This document shows, in pieces, positions 6,634 to 13,433 of a DNA stretch of 13,847 nucleotides (position 1 is the first letter of the stretch; every line of letters begins with the position of its first letter). The position numbers were made by a program, and so were the translations under genes. The stretch lies in assembly GCA_051278165.1 (NCBI GenBank), contig JBNMNW010000143.1:1-13847 (forward strand), written 5' to 3'. A model generated the notes under the pieces. The model worked only from the letters and a program-made list of their open reading frames with translations. It searched no databases and was not told where the DNA came from. This DNA comes from GCA-2684655 sp051278165 (lineage in GTDB: Bacteria; Planctomycetota; UBA1135; UBA2386).

Positions 6634-7402
6634 AGCTAGGCTTGCGCTTCTCAAGGAACGCAGTCATGCCTTCCTTCATCTCGTCGGTGCTGCTGATCAT
6701 GCCAAACAGATCGGCTTCAAGTGCCAACGCATCGGCCATCGGCATCTGCGCACCGCGGCGCACGGCCTGCTTGGCCAACGACAACGCCGTTGGACCACGC
6801 GAGACCATGCGGTTGGCGACCGCCTTGACCTTGTCCATCAGCTCGGCCGGCTCGAAGACGCCGTTGACCAAACCAATGCGCAGCGCTTCCTGCGCGTCGA
6901 TCGCATCGCCTTGCAAGATCAGATGCAGTGCGTTGCCAGTGCCGACCAAGCGCGGCAGGCGTTGGGTGCCGCCGTAGCCAGGAACGATGCCGAGCGACAC
7001 TTCGGGCAAGCCCAGCTTGGCGGTCGACGAGGCAAAGCGAACGTCACAGGCAAGTGCCAGCTCAAGGCCACCACCGAGGGCGAAGCCATTGACGGCGGCG
7101 AGCACCGGCTTGCTGCAGTTTTCCATGCGCAGCGTCAGGGCTTGGCCGCGGCGCGCGTTCGCCGTGCCATCGAGCACACCTTGCTGTTGGAGCTCGGTGA
7201 TGTCCGCGCCAGCAACGAACGCTTTCTCGCCGGCACCGGTGACGATGACGGCACCGACCGAATCATCGACGTCGATCGCCGCGAAGGCTGCGTCGAGTTC
7301 GGCGATGGTCTGGAGGTCGAGCGCGTTGAGCTTGCTCGGGCGATTGACAGTGACGATCGCCAGGTAGCCGTCACGCTCTAGCAACACGTTCTCAGCTGTC
7401 AT
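6620..7402 (-). CDS. Enoyl-CoA hydratase (crotonase family)
   Basis: Crotonases hydrate trans-2-enoyl-CoA to 3-hydroxyacyl-CoA in beta-oxidation or in four-carbon acid pathways. The 260-residue length is typical. AFVAGADITEL (from 61) and ALGGGLELALACD supply the oxyanion-hole backbone. Both catalytic glutamates are present: Glu114 in GLELAL and Glu134 in LPEVSLG, followed by PGYGGTQRLPR. The true start is the ATG at 7402, with a strong GGAGG 6 bases upstream. The frame continues open further upstream only across the cyclophilin gene. The start overlaps the end of that gene by 11 bases, so translation is probably coupled. The thiolase about 2.6 kb upstream could act in the same pathway. Substrate length cannot be read from the sequence. 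Confidence 0.93.
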   Translation of the reverse strand: MTAENVLLERDGYLAIVTVNRPSKLNALDLQTIAELDAAFAAIDVDDSVGAVIVTGAGEKAFVAGADITELQQQGVLDGTANARRGQALTLRMENCSKPVLAAVNGFALGGGLELALACDVRFASSTAKLGLPEVSLGIVPGYGGTQRLPRLVGTGNALHLILQGDAIDAQEALRIGLVNGVFEPAELMDKVKAVANRMVSRGPTALSLAKQAVRRGAQMPMADALALEADLFGMISSTDEMKEGMTAFLEKRKPSWLRK

Positions 7403-7958
7403 CGCACGCCTCCCCCTCTTGTGGCGCACGCTCCTGGCGCGGTCGCAACTCGATGCGTTGGATCTCGACCCGCTCTTGCGGCGCGCTCTTCTCACCGCCG
7501 GGGCCGAACTCGCAATCGATGCTGGCAATCGCATCGAGCACATCCAGCCCTTCTTCGACCTTGCCGAAGACGGTGTAGCTGCGATCAAGGAACGCTGCTT
7601 CGCCGTGCACCACGAAGAATTGCGAACCCGCCGAGTTCGGATCCTGCGAGCGCGCCATCGACAGGATGCCACGCTCGTGGTGGATGTCACTGAACTCAGC
7701 CGGCAGGTTGAAGCCAGGGCCACCCGTGCCAGGTTGGCCGGTCGCGCCAACCTTGCTGTTGGGGCAACCCGTTTGGATCATGAAGTTGCGTACGATCCGG
7801 TGGAACGAGATGCCGTTGTAGAAGCCGTCTTGGGCGAGCTTCAAAAAGCTCGCGACGTGCTGCGGCGCTTGCTCGGAGAAAAACGTCACGACCATCGTGC
7901 CCTTGTCGGTGACGAGGGCGGCCTCAATGGTCGCGTGATTAGTCGATTCGAGGTCCAT
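7392..7958 (-). CDS. Cyclophilin-type peptidyl-prolyl isomerase, cytoplasmic
   Basis: This enzyme catalyses cis-trans isomerisation of prolyl peptide bonds. The 188-residue protein has no signal peptide and is essentially one cyclophilin domain (residues about 9-172) with an acidic C-terminal tail. The catalytic set is intact: Arg54, Phe59 and Gln62 in FHRIVRNFMIQTG, then GILSMARSQDPNSAGSQFFV and LDRSYTVFGKVEEGLDVLD. An AGGA lies 9 bases before the ATG. It follows the exported cyclophilin gene by 43 bases and overlaps the enoyl-CoA hydratase gene by 11 bases, so it sits in the middle of an operon. The two adjacent cyclophilins look like diverged paralogues serving different compartments. Confidence 0.94.
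   Translation of the reverse strand: MDLESTNHATIEAALVTDKGTMVVTFFSEQAPQHVASFLKLAQDGFYNGISFHRIVRNFMIQTGCPNSKVGATGQPGTGGPGFNLPAEFSDIHHERGILSMARSQDPNSAGSQFFVVHGEAAFLDRSYTVFGKVEEGLDVLDAIASIDCEFGPGGEKSAPQERVEIQRIELRPRQERAPQEGEACDDS
7409..7413 (-). promoter_or_regulatory. Strong ribosome binding site of the enoyl-CoA hydratase gene
   Basis: GGAGG on the minus strand lies 6 bases before the ATG at 7402, inside the end of the cyclophilin gene. It is the best Shine-Dalgarno match in the window and settles the start of the hydratase. Confidence 0.75.
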
Positions 7959-8001
7959 GAGCGTGCATCCTGCCCGCTCAGCGTCGCAGGTGCGAGCGCT
8001 A

Positions 8002-8943
8002 CTACTGCTTCTTCGGCAGCACGACCGCTGCTTGCAGAATTACCGGCTCGACCGGGGCCGAGTTGGTCGGCCCACCGAGGCGCACGTGGGCAATGCGATC
8101 GAGCGTGTCCATGCCCTTGACGACGTTGCCAAAAGCCGAGTAGAGGCCGTCCAGGTGGGCAGAATCCTTGTGCACGATGAAGAATCCGGAACTGGCCGTG
8201 TCGTTACCGTCGCCGCGCGCCATCGACAAGGTGCCGCGCAAATGGCGCAGATCGCTCGCCTCGAGCTGCATGTTGTAGCCAGCTCCGCCAGAGCCCCATT
8301 TTTTGCGCAGATCATCGTCCTTGGTGAACGGGCAGCCGCCCTGGACCATGAAGTTCTTGATGACGCGATGGAACTTGGTGTCGTCATAAAAGCCCTGCAG
8401 GCAGAGCTTGATGAAGTTCTTGACGTGCTTGGGCGCCTTCTCAGGACGGAAAGCCAGGTGGATGTCGCCGTAATTGGTGACGAGCATCACCTCGGTCTTA
8501 TTGAGATCTAGCTCATCGAGTTTGATGTTCTTGGTGTTGGGCGCGACCTTGAAGGTGCAGTCGACGCCGATCAACCCCTGCCAACCGACTGCGATGGTGA
8601 CGACTTCGCCGACGTCCGGGTTGGTCAAGAAGGTCGCCGCCGGGAAGGTCAGCATGCGCTGAATCTGCGTGCCCTTGAGCAACTGGACCGGACCACCCTT
8701 GCCCTTCTGCACGACCGGCTTGTGCGGTTGGCCGTCGTTGCGCACCGTCAAGTTGGCGCCGGTCAGCAACTGCGCCGGCACCGCACAGTCCTCGGTGACC
8801 TGAATGAGCAGTCGCAAGGACACGTCACCTTGCGCCGCGACAATCGACGGCGCGGTCAAGGTCAGGCGAACGCCCGGGATCTCCTGGGCGGAGGCAACCA
8901 CAGACAGGCAGACAGCGAATACGGCAGCGAGCAGGTTCTTCAT
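8002..8943 (-). CDS. Exported cyclophilin-type peptidyl-prolyl isomerase with extra N-terminal domain
   Basis: The 313-residue protein begins with a classical signal peptide (MKNLLAAVFAVCLSVVASA, cleavage expected after Ala19), so it acts outside the cytoplasm. Residues about 25-135 form a domain I do not recognise; it has alternating hydrophobic residues, probably a beta-sandwich, and three of its residues are cysteines or tryptophan near 122-129. Residues about 150-306 are a cyclophilin domain with Arg193, Phe198 and Gln201 in FHRVIKNFMVQGG, then GTLSMARGDG. The usual GSQFF motif is SSGFF here, so a conserved glutamine is glycine and activity or specificity may differ. The gene ends in two adjacent TAG stops. 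It is probably the first gene of the operon running to 3970, because 139 bases separate it from the upstream gene. No Shine-Dalgarno site is evident. Confidence 0.9.
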   Translation of the reverse strand: MKNLLAAVFAVCLSVVASAQEIPGVRLTLTAPSIVAAQGDVSLRLLIQVTEDCAVPAQLLTGANLTVRNDGQPHKPVVQKGKGGPVQLLKGTQIQRMLTFPAATFLTNPDVGEVVTIAVGWQGLIGVDCTFKVAPNTKNIKLDELDLNKTEVMLVTNYGDIHLAFRPEKAPKHVKNFIKLCLQGFYDDTKFHRVIKNFMVQGGCPFTKDDDLRKKWGSGGAGYNMQLEASDLRHLRGTLSMARGDGNDTASSGFFIVHKDSAHLDGLYSAFGNVVKGMDTLDRIAHVRLGGPTNSAPVEPVILQAAVVLPKKQ

Positions 8944-8957
8944 TCTAGGTTCATCTA

Positions 8958-8969
8958 GTTCGAGCGAAC
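8958..8969. promoter_or_regulatory. Small dyad in the leader of the exported cyclophilin gene
   Basis: GTTCG and CGAAC arms face each other with a 2-base centre, 15 to 26 bases upstream of the ATG. It could be a weak leader hairpin or an operator half. Nothing else supports a function. Confidence 0.25.
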
Positions 8970-8994
8970 CCGAACGTAATGCACTTGCGCCAAC

Positions 8995-9008
8995 TTCCTA
9001 GCTAGGAA
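8995..9008. promoter_or_regulatory. Perfect 14-base palindrome upstream of the cyclophilin operon, candidate operator
   Basis: TTCCTAGCTAGGAA is a perfect palindrome 52-65 bases before the start of the exported cyclophilin gene. Shorter outer arms, CTTGC (8984-8988) and GCAAG (9014-9018), extend the dyad. The position suits a repressor site for the operon or a terminator stem for the upstream lipoprotein gene. There is no T-run, so an operator is more likely. No regulator gene is in view. Confidence 0.4.
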
Positions 9009-9032
9009 CGCGTGCAAGCGGTGACCGAAGGG

Positions 9033-9092
9033 CCTGATTACTGCTGCACTAGCTACTGCAACGCCGGTTACTGCAGCGTCGGTTACTGCAAC
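9033..9092. repeat. Four degenerate 15-base tandem units with a stop codon in each
   Basis: Read on the minus strand from 9092 the units are GTTGCAGTAACCGAC, GCTGCAGTAACCGGC, GTTGCAGTAGCTAGT and GCAGCAGTAATCAGG. The period of 15 keeps the frame of the lipoprotein gene that ends here, so its stop TAA is followed by TAA, TAG and TAA in the same frame, one per unit. The tract fills part of the 139-base gap before the exported cyclophilin gene. Confidence 0.8.
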
Positions 9093-9523
9093 GTCGAGGC
9101 CGAAGCGCTCGGCCGCCGCCGCTTTGGCAGCAGTTCGCCAACTAGCCCTTCGCGATAGCCCGTCAGCTTGAGTTCGCGATCGAACCACAAGACACAGCCC
9201 GGCAGATCGGTGCCCGCCCAGTCGAACTCGAAGCTAATCGAAGCATCTTCGGCAACTGAACCGGATACCTGGATGCCCCAACCGACTTGTTCGCTCCAGT
9301 ACCACACGAGCGCCATGCCCGAAGTGCCATCTGACGCGACGTCGTATTCACGCACATCAATCGGCGCCCCGAGCGCGGCAAGACAACTTCCAAGGTCGTC
9401 TTCCCCCACTTTGAGTTCGCGCAGCAGCTGCAGGTCCACCGGTTCGTTGATCGTCTTCTGGCCGTATTCACCAGTGACGCAGCTTGTCAGCAGCAGTGGC
9501 AGCAAGCCGAGGCATCGCCTCAC
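9083..9523 (-). CDS. Small lipoprotein, paralogue of the BamE-like neighbour
   Basis: The 146-residue protein has a short lipoprotein signal (MRRCLGLLPLLLTSC, lipidated Cys15). I assign no function. Residues 25-57 align without gaps to the same positions of the preceding gene's product: INEPVDLQLLREL here against LNDPLDATLIKQL there, then a glycine, and later LGAP against LGGP, with 10 of 33 identical. A WYW motif and an LWFD strand follow where the neighbour has YRYD and VFFD. The GTG start at 9523 overlaps the TGA of the upstream gene as GTGA, so translation is coupled. A longer upstream frame to 9589 has an Arg-rich start and is rejected. The tail is basic (PKRRRPSAS). The stop codon lies in the first unit of a tandem repeat. 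Confidence 0.82.
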   Translation of the reverse strand: MRRCLGLLPLLLTSCVTGEYGQKTINEPVDLQLLRELKVGEDDLGSCLAALGAPIDVREYDVASDGTSGMALVWYWSEQVGWGIQVSGSVAEDASISFEFDWAGTDLPGCVLWFDRELKLTGYREGLVGELLPKRRRPSASASTLQ

Positions 9524-9954
9524 TTGCCAACCCCGGCGCGCTCGGCGTCGCGACTCTCGTTGTCGCTGGCTTCGTGAACGTCTTCCCAAGGCATGGAGTA
9601 CTGCGTGCGATGCGTACCGTAGGTTGCGCCGAAGTGACTCAGCATGTCATTCTCGTCAAAGAACACCCACAGGCGATCCTCGCGAGTGTCTTGATTGGCG
9701 AAGTTGACCAAGAACAGAAACAGCACCGCACTCTTAGTCGTGCGGCAGTCGTAGCGATAAGCCGTGCGCTTGCCGAGCTGCACAACCTCGTTTGGGCCAC
9801 CCAGCTTCTCTACGACCTGGCGAGCCGTCGTCTGACCAGGCACTAATTGTTTGATCAACGTGGCGTCAAGCGGGTCGTTGAGTTCTTGGCGTGCGATGCC
9901 ACAGCTAGTGAACGAAAAAGCGGCAACGAGCAACAGCGAGTGAATCAGTCTCAT
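9520..9954 (-). CDS. BamE/SmpA-like small lipoprotein
   Basis: The 144-residue protein has the signal MRLIHSLLLVAAFSFTSC with lipidated Cys18. Residues about 36-69 fit the SmpA/OmlA (BamE-like) pattern: LVPGQTTARQVVEKLGGPNEV, followed by a charged turn and YRYD. BamE belongs to the outer-membrane beta-barrel assembly complex, but BamE-like domains also occur in unrelated lipoproteins, so only the domain is claimed. A hydrophobic stretch (SAVLFLFLV) at 75-83 is probably a core strand. The C-terminus is polar and acidic. The ATG at 9954 gives a proper signal peptide; a TTG at 9981 would only extend it. The gene follows thiolase by 77 bases and overlaps the next lipoprotein gene by four. Confidence 0.83.
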   Translation of the reverse strand: MRLIHSLLLVAAFSFTSCGIARQELNDPLDATLIKQLVPGQTTARQVVEKLGGPNEVVQLGKRTAYRYDCRTTKSAVLFLFLVNFANQDTREDRLWVFFDENDMLSHFGATYGTHRTQYSMPWEDVHEASDNESRDAERAGVGK

Positions 9955-10031
9955 ATATGTAGGCGGTCGGTAGCCGGACAAACTTAGGAACAGCCGAAGC
10001 CGGCAAGAACTCAGCAGAGCAGCCGCGAACG

Positions 10032-11210
10032 CTACCGCTCAAACTCCATCGCCATGCCCATGCCGCCACTCATGCAGAGTGACGCCAAACCGCGCTTCTG
10101 GTCGCGCCGCTTGAGTTCGTGCAGCAACGTCACGACGATGCGCGCGCCGGTGGCGCCGATCGGGTGACCGAGAGCAATCGCGCCACCGTTGACGTTGAGC
10201 TTGTCGCGACTGATCGGAAGATCGTGCAAGCAAGCGAGCATCTGCGCCGCGAACGCCTCGTTGAGCTCGAACAGGTCGAAGTCTTCGAGTTTGCGACCGG
10301 CGCGTTCACACAATTTGTGGATCGCCGGCACCGGACCGATGCCCATGATGCGCGGCGAAACGCCGGCGGTTGCCGAGGCACCGAGCCAAGCGAGCGGCGT
10401 CAGACCGCGACGCTTGACCTCGCTCTCCGGCATCAACACCAGCGCGGCGCCACCATCGGTGATGCCCGAACTGTTGCCCGCGTGCACCGAGCCGCTGTCT
10501 GGACGGAACACCGGACGAAGCTTCTGGAGGTCCTTCAGAGTCACACCAGGCCGCACGTGTTCGTCCGTGTCGACGACGGTCTCCTGCTTGCGATGCTTGA
10601 CGGTCAGCGTCACGATTTCATCAGCAAAGCGGCCTTGCTTCTGCGCGGCCTCACCACGACGGTGCGACTCCAGCGCGTAGTCATCCTGCGCTTCACGCGT
10701 CAGCTTGTATTCGTCGCAGAGGTATTCGGCCGTCATGCCCATCGGCTCATTCAAGATGCCGCAGGTGAAGCCATCCTTGTAGTTGCCATCCAGCACGTCG
10801 CGATGGCCAAGGCGGTAACCCTGGCGGAAGTCGGGCAGCAAGAACGGGATATTCGTCATGCTTTCCATGCCGCCGGCGACGACCACTTTCTGGCCATCGA
10901 GCAGGATCGCGGCACGCGCCAGGTCGATCGCCTTCAGGCTACTACCGCACGCTTTGTTGATCGTGGTCGCTACCGAACGCTCCCCGCAGCCAGATTTTAT
11001 CGCGACCTGGCGGGCCGGATTCGGTCCCGATCCGAGCTGACGGGCTTGGCCCATGTACACTTCGTCAACATCGGCGCCATCGACAGAAGCCTTCGAAAGT
11101 GCTGCGGAGACAGCCGCCGCGCCGAGATCGACCGCTGACATTGGAGCCAGAGAGCCTAGAAACTTGCCGATTGGGGTTCTTACGGCGCTAACGATCGCAA
11201 TGCGTTCCAT
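10032..11210 (-). CDS. Thiolase (acetyl-CoA C-acyltransferase / acetyltransferase)
   Basis: Thiolases cleave 3-ketoacyl-CoA in beta-oxidation or condense two acetyl-CoA. The 392-residue length and layout match the family. Nucleophile Cys88 lies in INKACGSSLKA, the NEAFAAQ motif follows later, His349 lies in NGGAIALGHPIGATGAR, and the second catalytic Cys379 lies in CMSGGMG. That last motif is usually CxGGGxG, so one glycine is serine here. The start is the ATG at 11210 (MERIAIVSAVRTPIG). The open frame continues 54 codons upstream across the divergent intergenic region but has no homology there. Degradative or biosynthetic use cannot be told from sequence; the enoyl-CoA hydratase on the same strand suggests acyl-CoA metabolism. 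No Shine-Dalgarno site is seen. Confidence 0.94.
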   Translation of the reverse strand: MERIAIVSAVRTPIGKFLGSLAPMSAVDLGAAAVSAALSKASVDGADVDEVYMGQARQLGSGPNPARQVAIKSGCGERSVATTINKACGSSLKAIDLARAAILLDGQKVVVAGGMESMTNIPFLLPDFRQGYRLGHRDVLDGNYKDGFTCGILNEPMGMTAEYLCDEYKLTREAQDDYALESHRRGEAAQKQGRFADEIVTLTVKHRKQETVVDTDEHVRPGVTLKDLQKLRPVFRPDSGSVHAGNSSGITDGGAALVLMPESEVKRRGLTPLAWLGASATAGVSPRIMGIGPVPAIHKLCERAGRKLEDFDLFELNEAFAAQMLACLHDLPISRDKLNVNGGAIALGHPIGATGARIVVTLLHELKRRDQKRGLASLCMSGGMGMAMEFER

Positions 11211-11299
11211 CGCGGGCAGTGTCGGGCGCAATTGCTCCGGGGGCAAGACGCTTACTGACTCTTCATTAGGGTGCCGTAAACCGTCGATGTATCCGGGGC

Positions 11300-11923
11300 A
11301 TGACCGGACAGTTTCGAACCGAAGACGCCACAGCTTTTCGAGAAGCCATTTCACAATGGCAGCTGGCGGCACGCACCGAGGTCAAGAGATCTTCCTCGCT
11401 GCCGTCATCGATGTTCGATGCTTGCGACCCGATGCTCGAAGCCAGGCTCGCAGAATCCGTCGAGGCCATGATGCACTGCCTGCACAAGCCAGAGGCCCTA
11501 GCCCTGTCCCTCGCCGAGAAGAGTGCGGGCGAACAGGTCGAGATGCGCGTTGAGACGGTTACGCCCGAAGAACTTGCCAGGCTGCCACTGCACATTCGCG
11601 GCGACGACCAAGAGCTCGACCTCGAGGGTGGCGTGTCCGCCGAATACCTGAGTTTGCTCGTGGACGCCTGCACCACCGGCGACGAGGCGACCCAAGCGGC
11701 ATCTCGCGCACTGCTACAGCAAGACTTCGCCGTCGCCGCGACGTCCGACCTACAGAACGCGACCCAGGCAATGGTGCAATGCCTGCAGGACCTCAGCGGC
11801 ATCGATCAGGACGAAGCCGATGAAGCAACGCAAGCACGCCTCGCGGAGCTGTGCGGCGCGATCGCGGCATCGGTCATCGTGGCAAGCCACGACGAGAACC
11901 ACAGGGACCCCGACCTACGGTGA
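11300..11923 (+). CDS. Unrecognised acidic protein coupled to an HD-GYP protein
   Basis: I do not recognise this 207-residue protein. It has no signal peptide or membrane helix and is acidic and Ala/Leu/Glu-rich, with predicted helices throughout (for example MLEARLAESVEAMMHCLHK and LQNATQAMVQCLQDL). Its TGA overlaps the GTG start of the HD-GYP gene as GTGA, so the two are translationally coupled and probably act together, perhaps as a sensor or adaptor of the phosphodiesterase. It diverges from the thiolase gene across 89 bases that must hold both promoters; I see no clear -35/-10 pair there. The ATG at 11300 has only a weak GGGG upstream. Confidence 0.75.
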   Translation: MTGQFRTEDATAFREAISQWQLAARTEVKRSSSLPSSMFDACDPMLEARLAESVEAMMHCLHKPEALALSLAEKSAGEQVEMRVETVTPEELARLPLHIRGDDQELDLEGGVSAEYLSLLVDACTTGDEATQAASRALLQQDFAVAATSDLQNATQAMVQCLQDLSGIDQDEADEATQARLAELCGAIAASVIVASHDENHRDPDLR

Positions 11924-13395
11924 GCGTCACATCCCTTGGCCTATTGCAGCGCAGCGCCGTCATCGACTTCGCCAACGCGCTCGTCAATGCGATGCTCAAC
12001 CGCCTGCTGCATGCGCGTGACAGCCGGTTTGTCGCCGAGGCGATGCAGGAAGTCGTCACCACGCTGACACTGGCACACGCACTCGGTGCCGAGCAACCGC
12101 TGCAACTGCAGGTTGACGGGCTGAGGCTCTGCCACGACGGCTACGCACTGGAAGGACCGAGTTTGCAGGCTCGCTCGCTGCTCGAGCACTGCGCGGATCG
12201 CAACATCGCCATGTTGTCGTTTCGCCCAGGCCTGAACGGCGCGGAAGCGAACCGCTTGTTCGACCTCCTCCTGCTACCTGAGAACCTCGAAGCGCTCGAT
12301 CGCAACCACCGCGATGCCACGCTGCTCGCGTTTGGCATCAGGCACATTCTGGTCACGCTGCAGAACCCGGCGGATCCTGATAACCGCCGCATTGGCCTCG
12401 ACGAACAAGGCAAGGCGCTCAATCACTACCAGAACCTGGCCGAGGCACTGCAACAGAATCACCGCCTCGCACAGGGCGACCACGAACTAGCCGTCGACCA
12501 AGCTGCAACGGCGGTCGAACGCGCCGTCAATGATTTCGACGAGCCGAGCATGCTGTTGTCGTTGGCGATGAAGGACGACGTCGATCGCTTCACCGTTGGC
12601 CACTCAGTCCGGGTTGCGTTGTTGGCACTCCAGGTGGCGCGTGCCATGGGTGCCAACCGCGACCAGCTTGTGCATGTGGGCGGCGCGGCGTTGATGCACG
12701 ACATCGGCAAGTCCAAGGTGCCGCAGGAGATTCTGTTCAAACAGGGCCGCCTCACCGAAGAGGAGTGGCAGTCGATGGCCCAACACCCACGGCTCGGCGC
12801 GCAGATTCTGATCGAGCAACACGAAAGCGTCGACCCGCGCACGATTGGCGCCGCGTTCTGCCACCACATGGGCGCCGACGGCGGCGGCTATCCCGAGCCT
12901 CTGATGCCGACGCCGCCGAGTTCGACCAGCCGGCTAATCCGCGTCTGTGACGTATTCGAAGCGCTGACTGCGGTGCGTCCCTACAAGCGCGCCCTGAATC
13001 CGATCGAAGCGTTCGCGATCATGTTCCGCAACGAGAACGACTTCGATCCGCAATGGCTGCGGCGCTTCGCCAAAACGATCGGTTTGTTCCCAATCGGCAC
13101 TCGCGTGCAGATGCAGGACGGAGCCGATGGCTTGGTCGTCAAGCAAACGGACGACATCTGCCACCCGATCGTGCGACTGATCACCGGCGCAGCAGGCGTT
13201 GAGCTACCCGACGGCCAACCGGACATCGTCGAGACTGGCGTGCTGCTCGAGGGGCAGACGCCGATCATCGCCGGCATCAGCACCCACGATCGCTACCTGC
13301 CAGTGCCGGACTTCGATGAAAACGACCCGGCGCAGGTCGGCCCGATGGCGCACGACGCATGCTTGGCGCAGCACCCGCACGATCACCCGCACTAG
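11920..13395 (+). CDS. HD-GYP domain protein, probable cyclic-di-GMP phosphodiesterase
   Basis: HD-GYP enzymes hydrolyse cyclic di-GMP. From the GTG at 11920 the protein has 491 residues and no signal or membrane segment. Residues 1-200 are an N-terminal region I cannot name, with a recurring LQLQVDGLRLCHDGYAL and FRPGLNGAEANRLFDLLL pattern. The HD-GYP domain follows: His228 (GHSVRVALLA), His260-Asp261 (LMHDIGKSKVP), His289 (QHPRLGAQIL), His315-His316 with GYP at 323-325, and Asp344 (RVCDVFEALTAVRPYKRAL). All the usual metal ligands are there, but the HHE motif is HHM. The C-terminal part (FPIGTRVQMQDG onward) is the tail often seen after this domain and ends His/Asp-rich. The start overlaps the upstream gene's stop; the frame open to 11851 is not used. 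Confidence 0.91.
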   Translation: MSVTSLGLLQRSAVIDFANALVNAMLNRLLHARDSRFVAEAMQEVVTTLTLAHALGAEQPLQLQVDGLRLCHDGYALEGPSLQARSLLEHCADRNIAMLSFRPGLNGAEANRLFDLLLLPENLEALDRNHRDATLLAFGIRHILVTLQNPADPDNRRIGLDEQGKALNHYQNLAEALQQNHRLAQGDHELAVDQAATAVERAVNDFDEPSMLLSLAMKDDVDRFTVGHSVRVALLALQVARAMGANRDQLVHVGGAALMHDIGKSKVPQEILFKQGRLTEEEWQSMAQHPRLGAQILIEQHESVDPRTIGAAFCHHMGADGGGYPEPLMPTPPSSTSRLIRVCDVFEALTAVRPYKRALNPIEAFAIMFRNENDFDPQWLRRFAKTIGLFPIGTRVQMQDGADGLVVKQTDDICHPIVRLITGAAGVELPDGQPDIVETGVLLEGQTPIIAGISTHDRYLPVPDFDENDPAQVGPMAHDACLAQHPHDHPH

Positions 13396-13433
13396 GTCTG
13401 GCCAAGCAGGCCACAACCGCGTTCGATGTACCC

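Noticed and set aside
5410..6654. Anthranilate synthase component I (TrpE) as the identity of the chorismate-binding enzyme
   Set aside because: The motif is PIKGT with the lysine typical of PabB, and the next gene is a PabC-type enzyme.
8955..9188. 77-codon minus-strand frame running through the 15-base repeat tract
   Set aside because: It overlaps the end of the lipoprotein gene in another frame and is held open by the repeat itself; no start signal or recognisable family.
10119..11138. 339-codon open frame opposite the thiolase gene
   Set aside because: Antisense to all thiolase catalytic motifs, with Arg/His-rich composition typical of shadow frames.
11211..11372. N-terminal extension of the thiolase frame by 54 codons
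   Set aside because: The extension has no family similarity and crosses into the divergent gene; MERIAIVSAVRTPIG is the standard thiolase N-terminus.
13399..13413. Short hairpin TGGCC/GGCCA after the HD-GYP gene as a terminator
   Set aside because: Only five base pairs with no T-run, and the next gene starts 21 bases later on the same strand.
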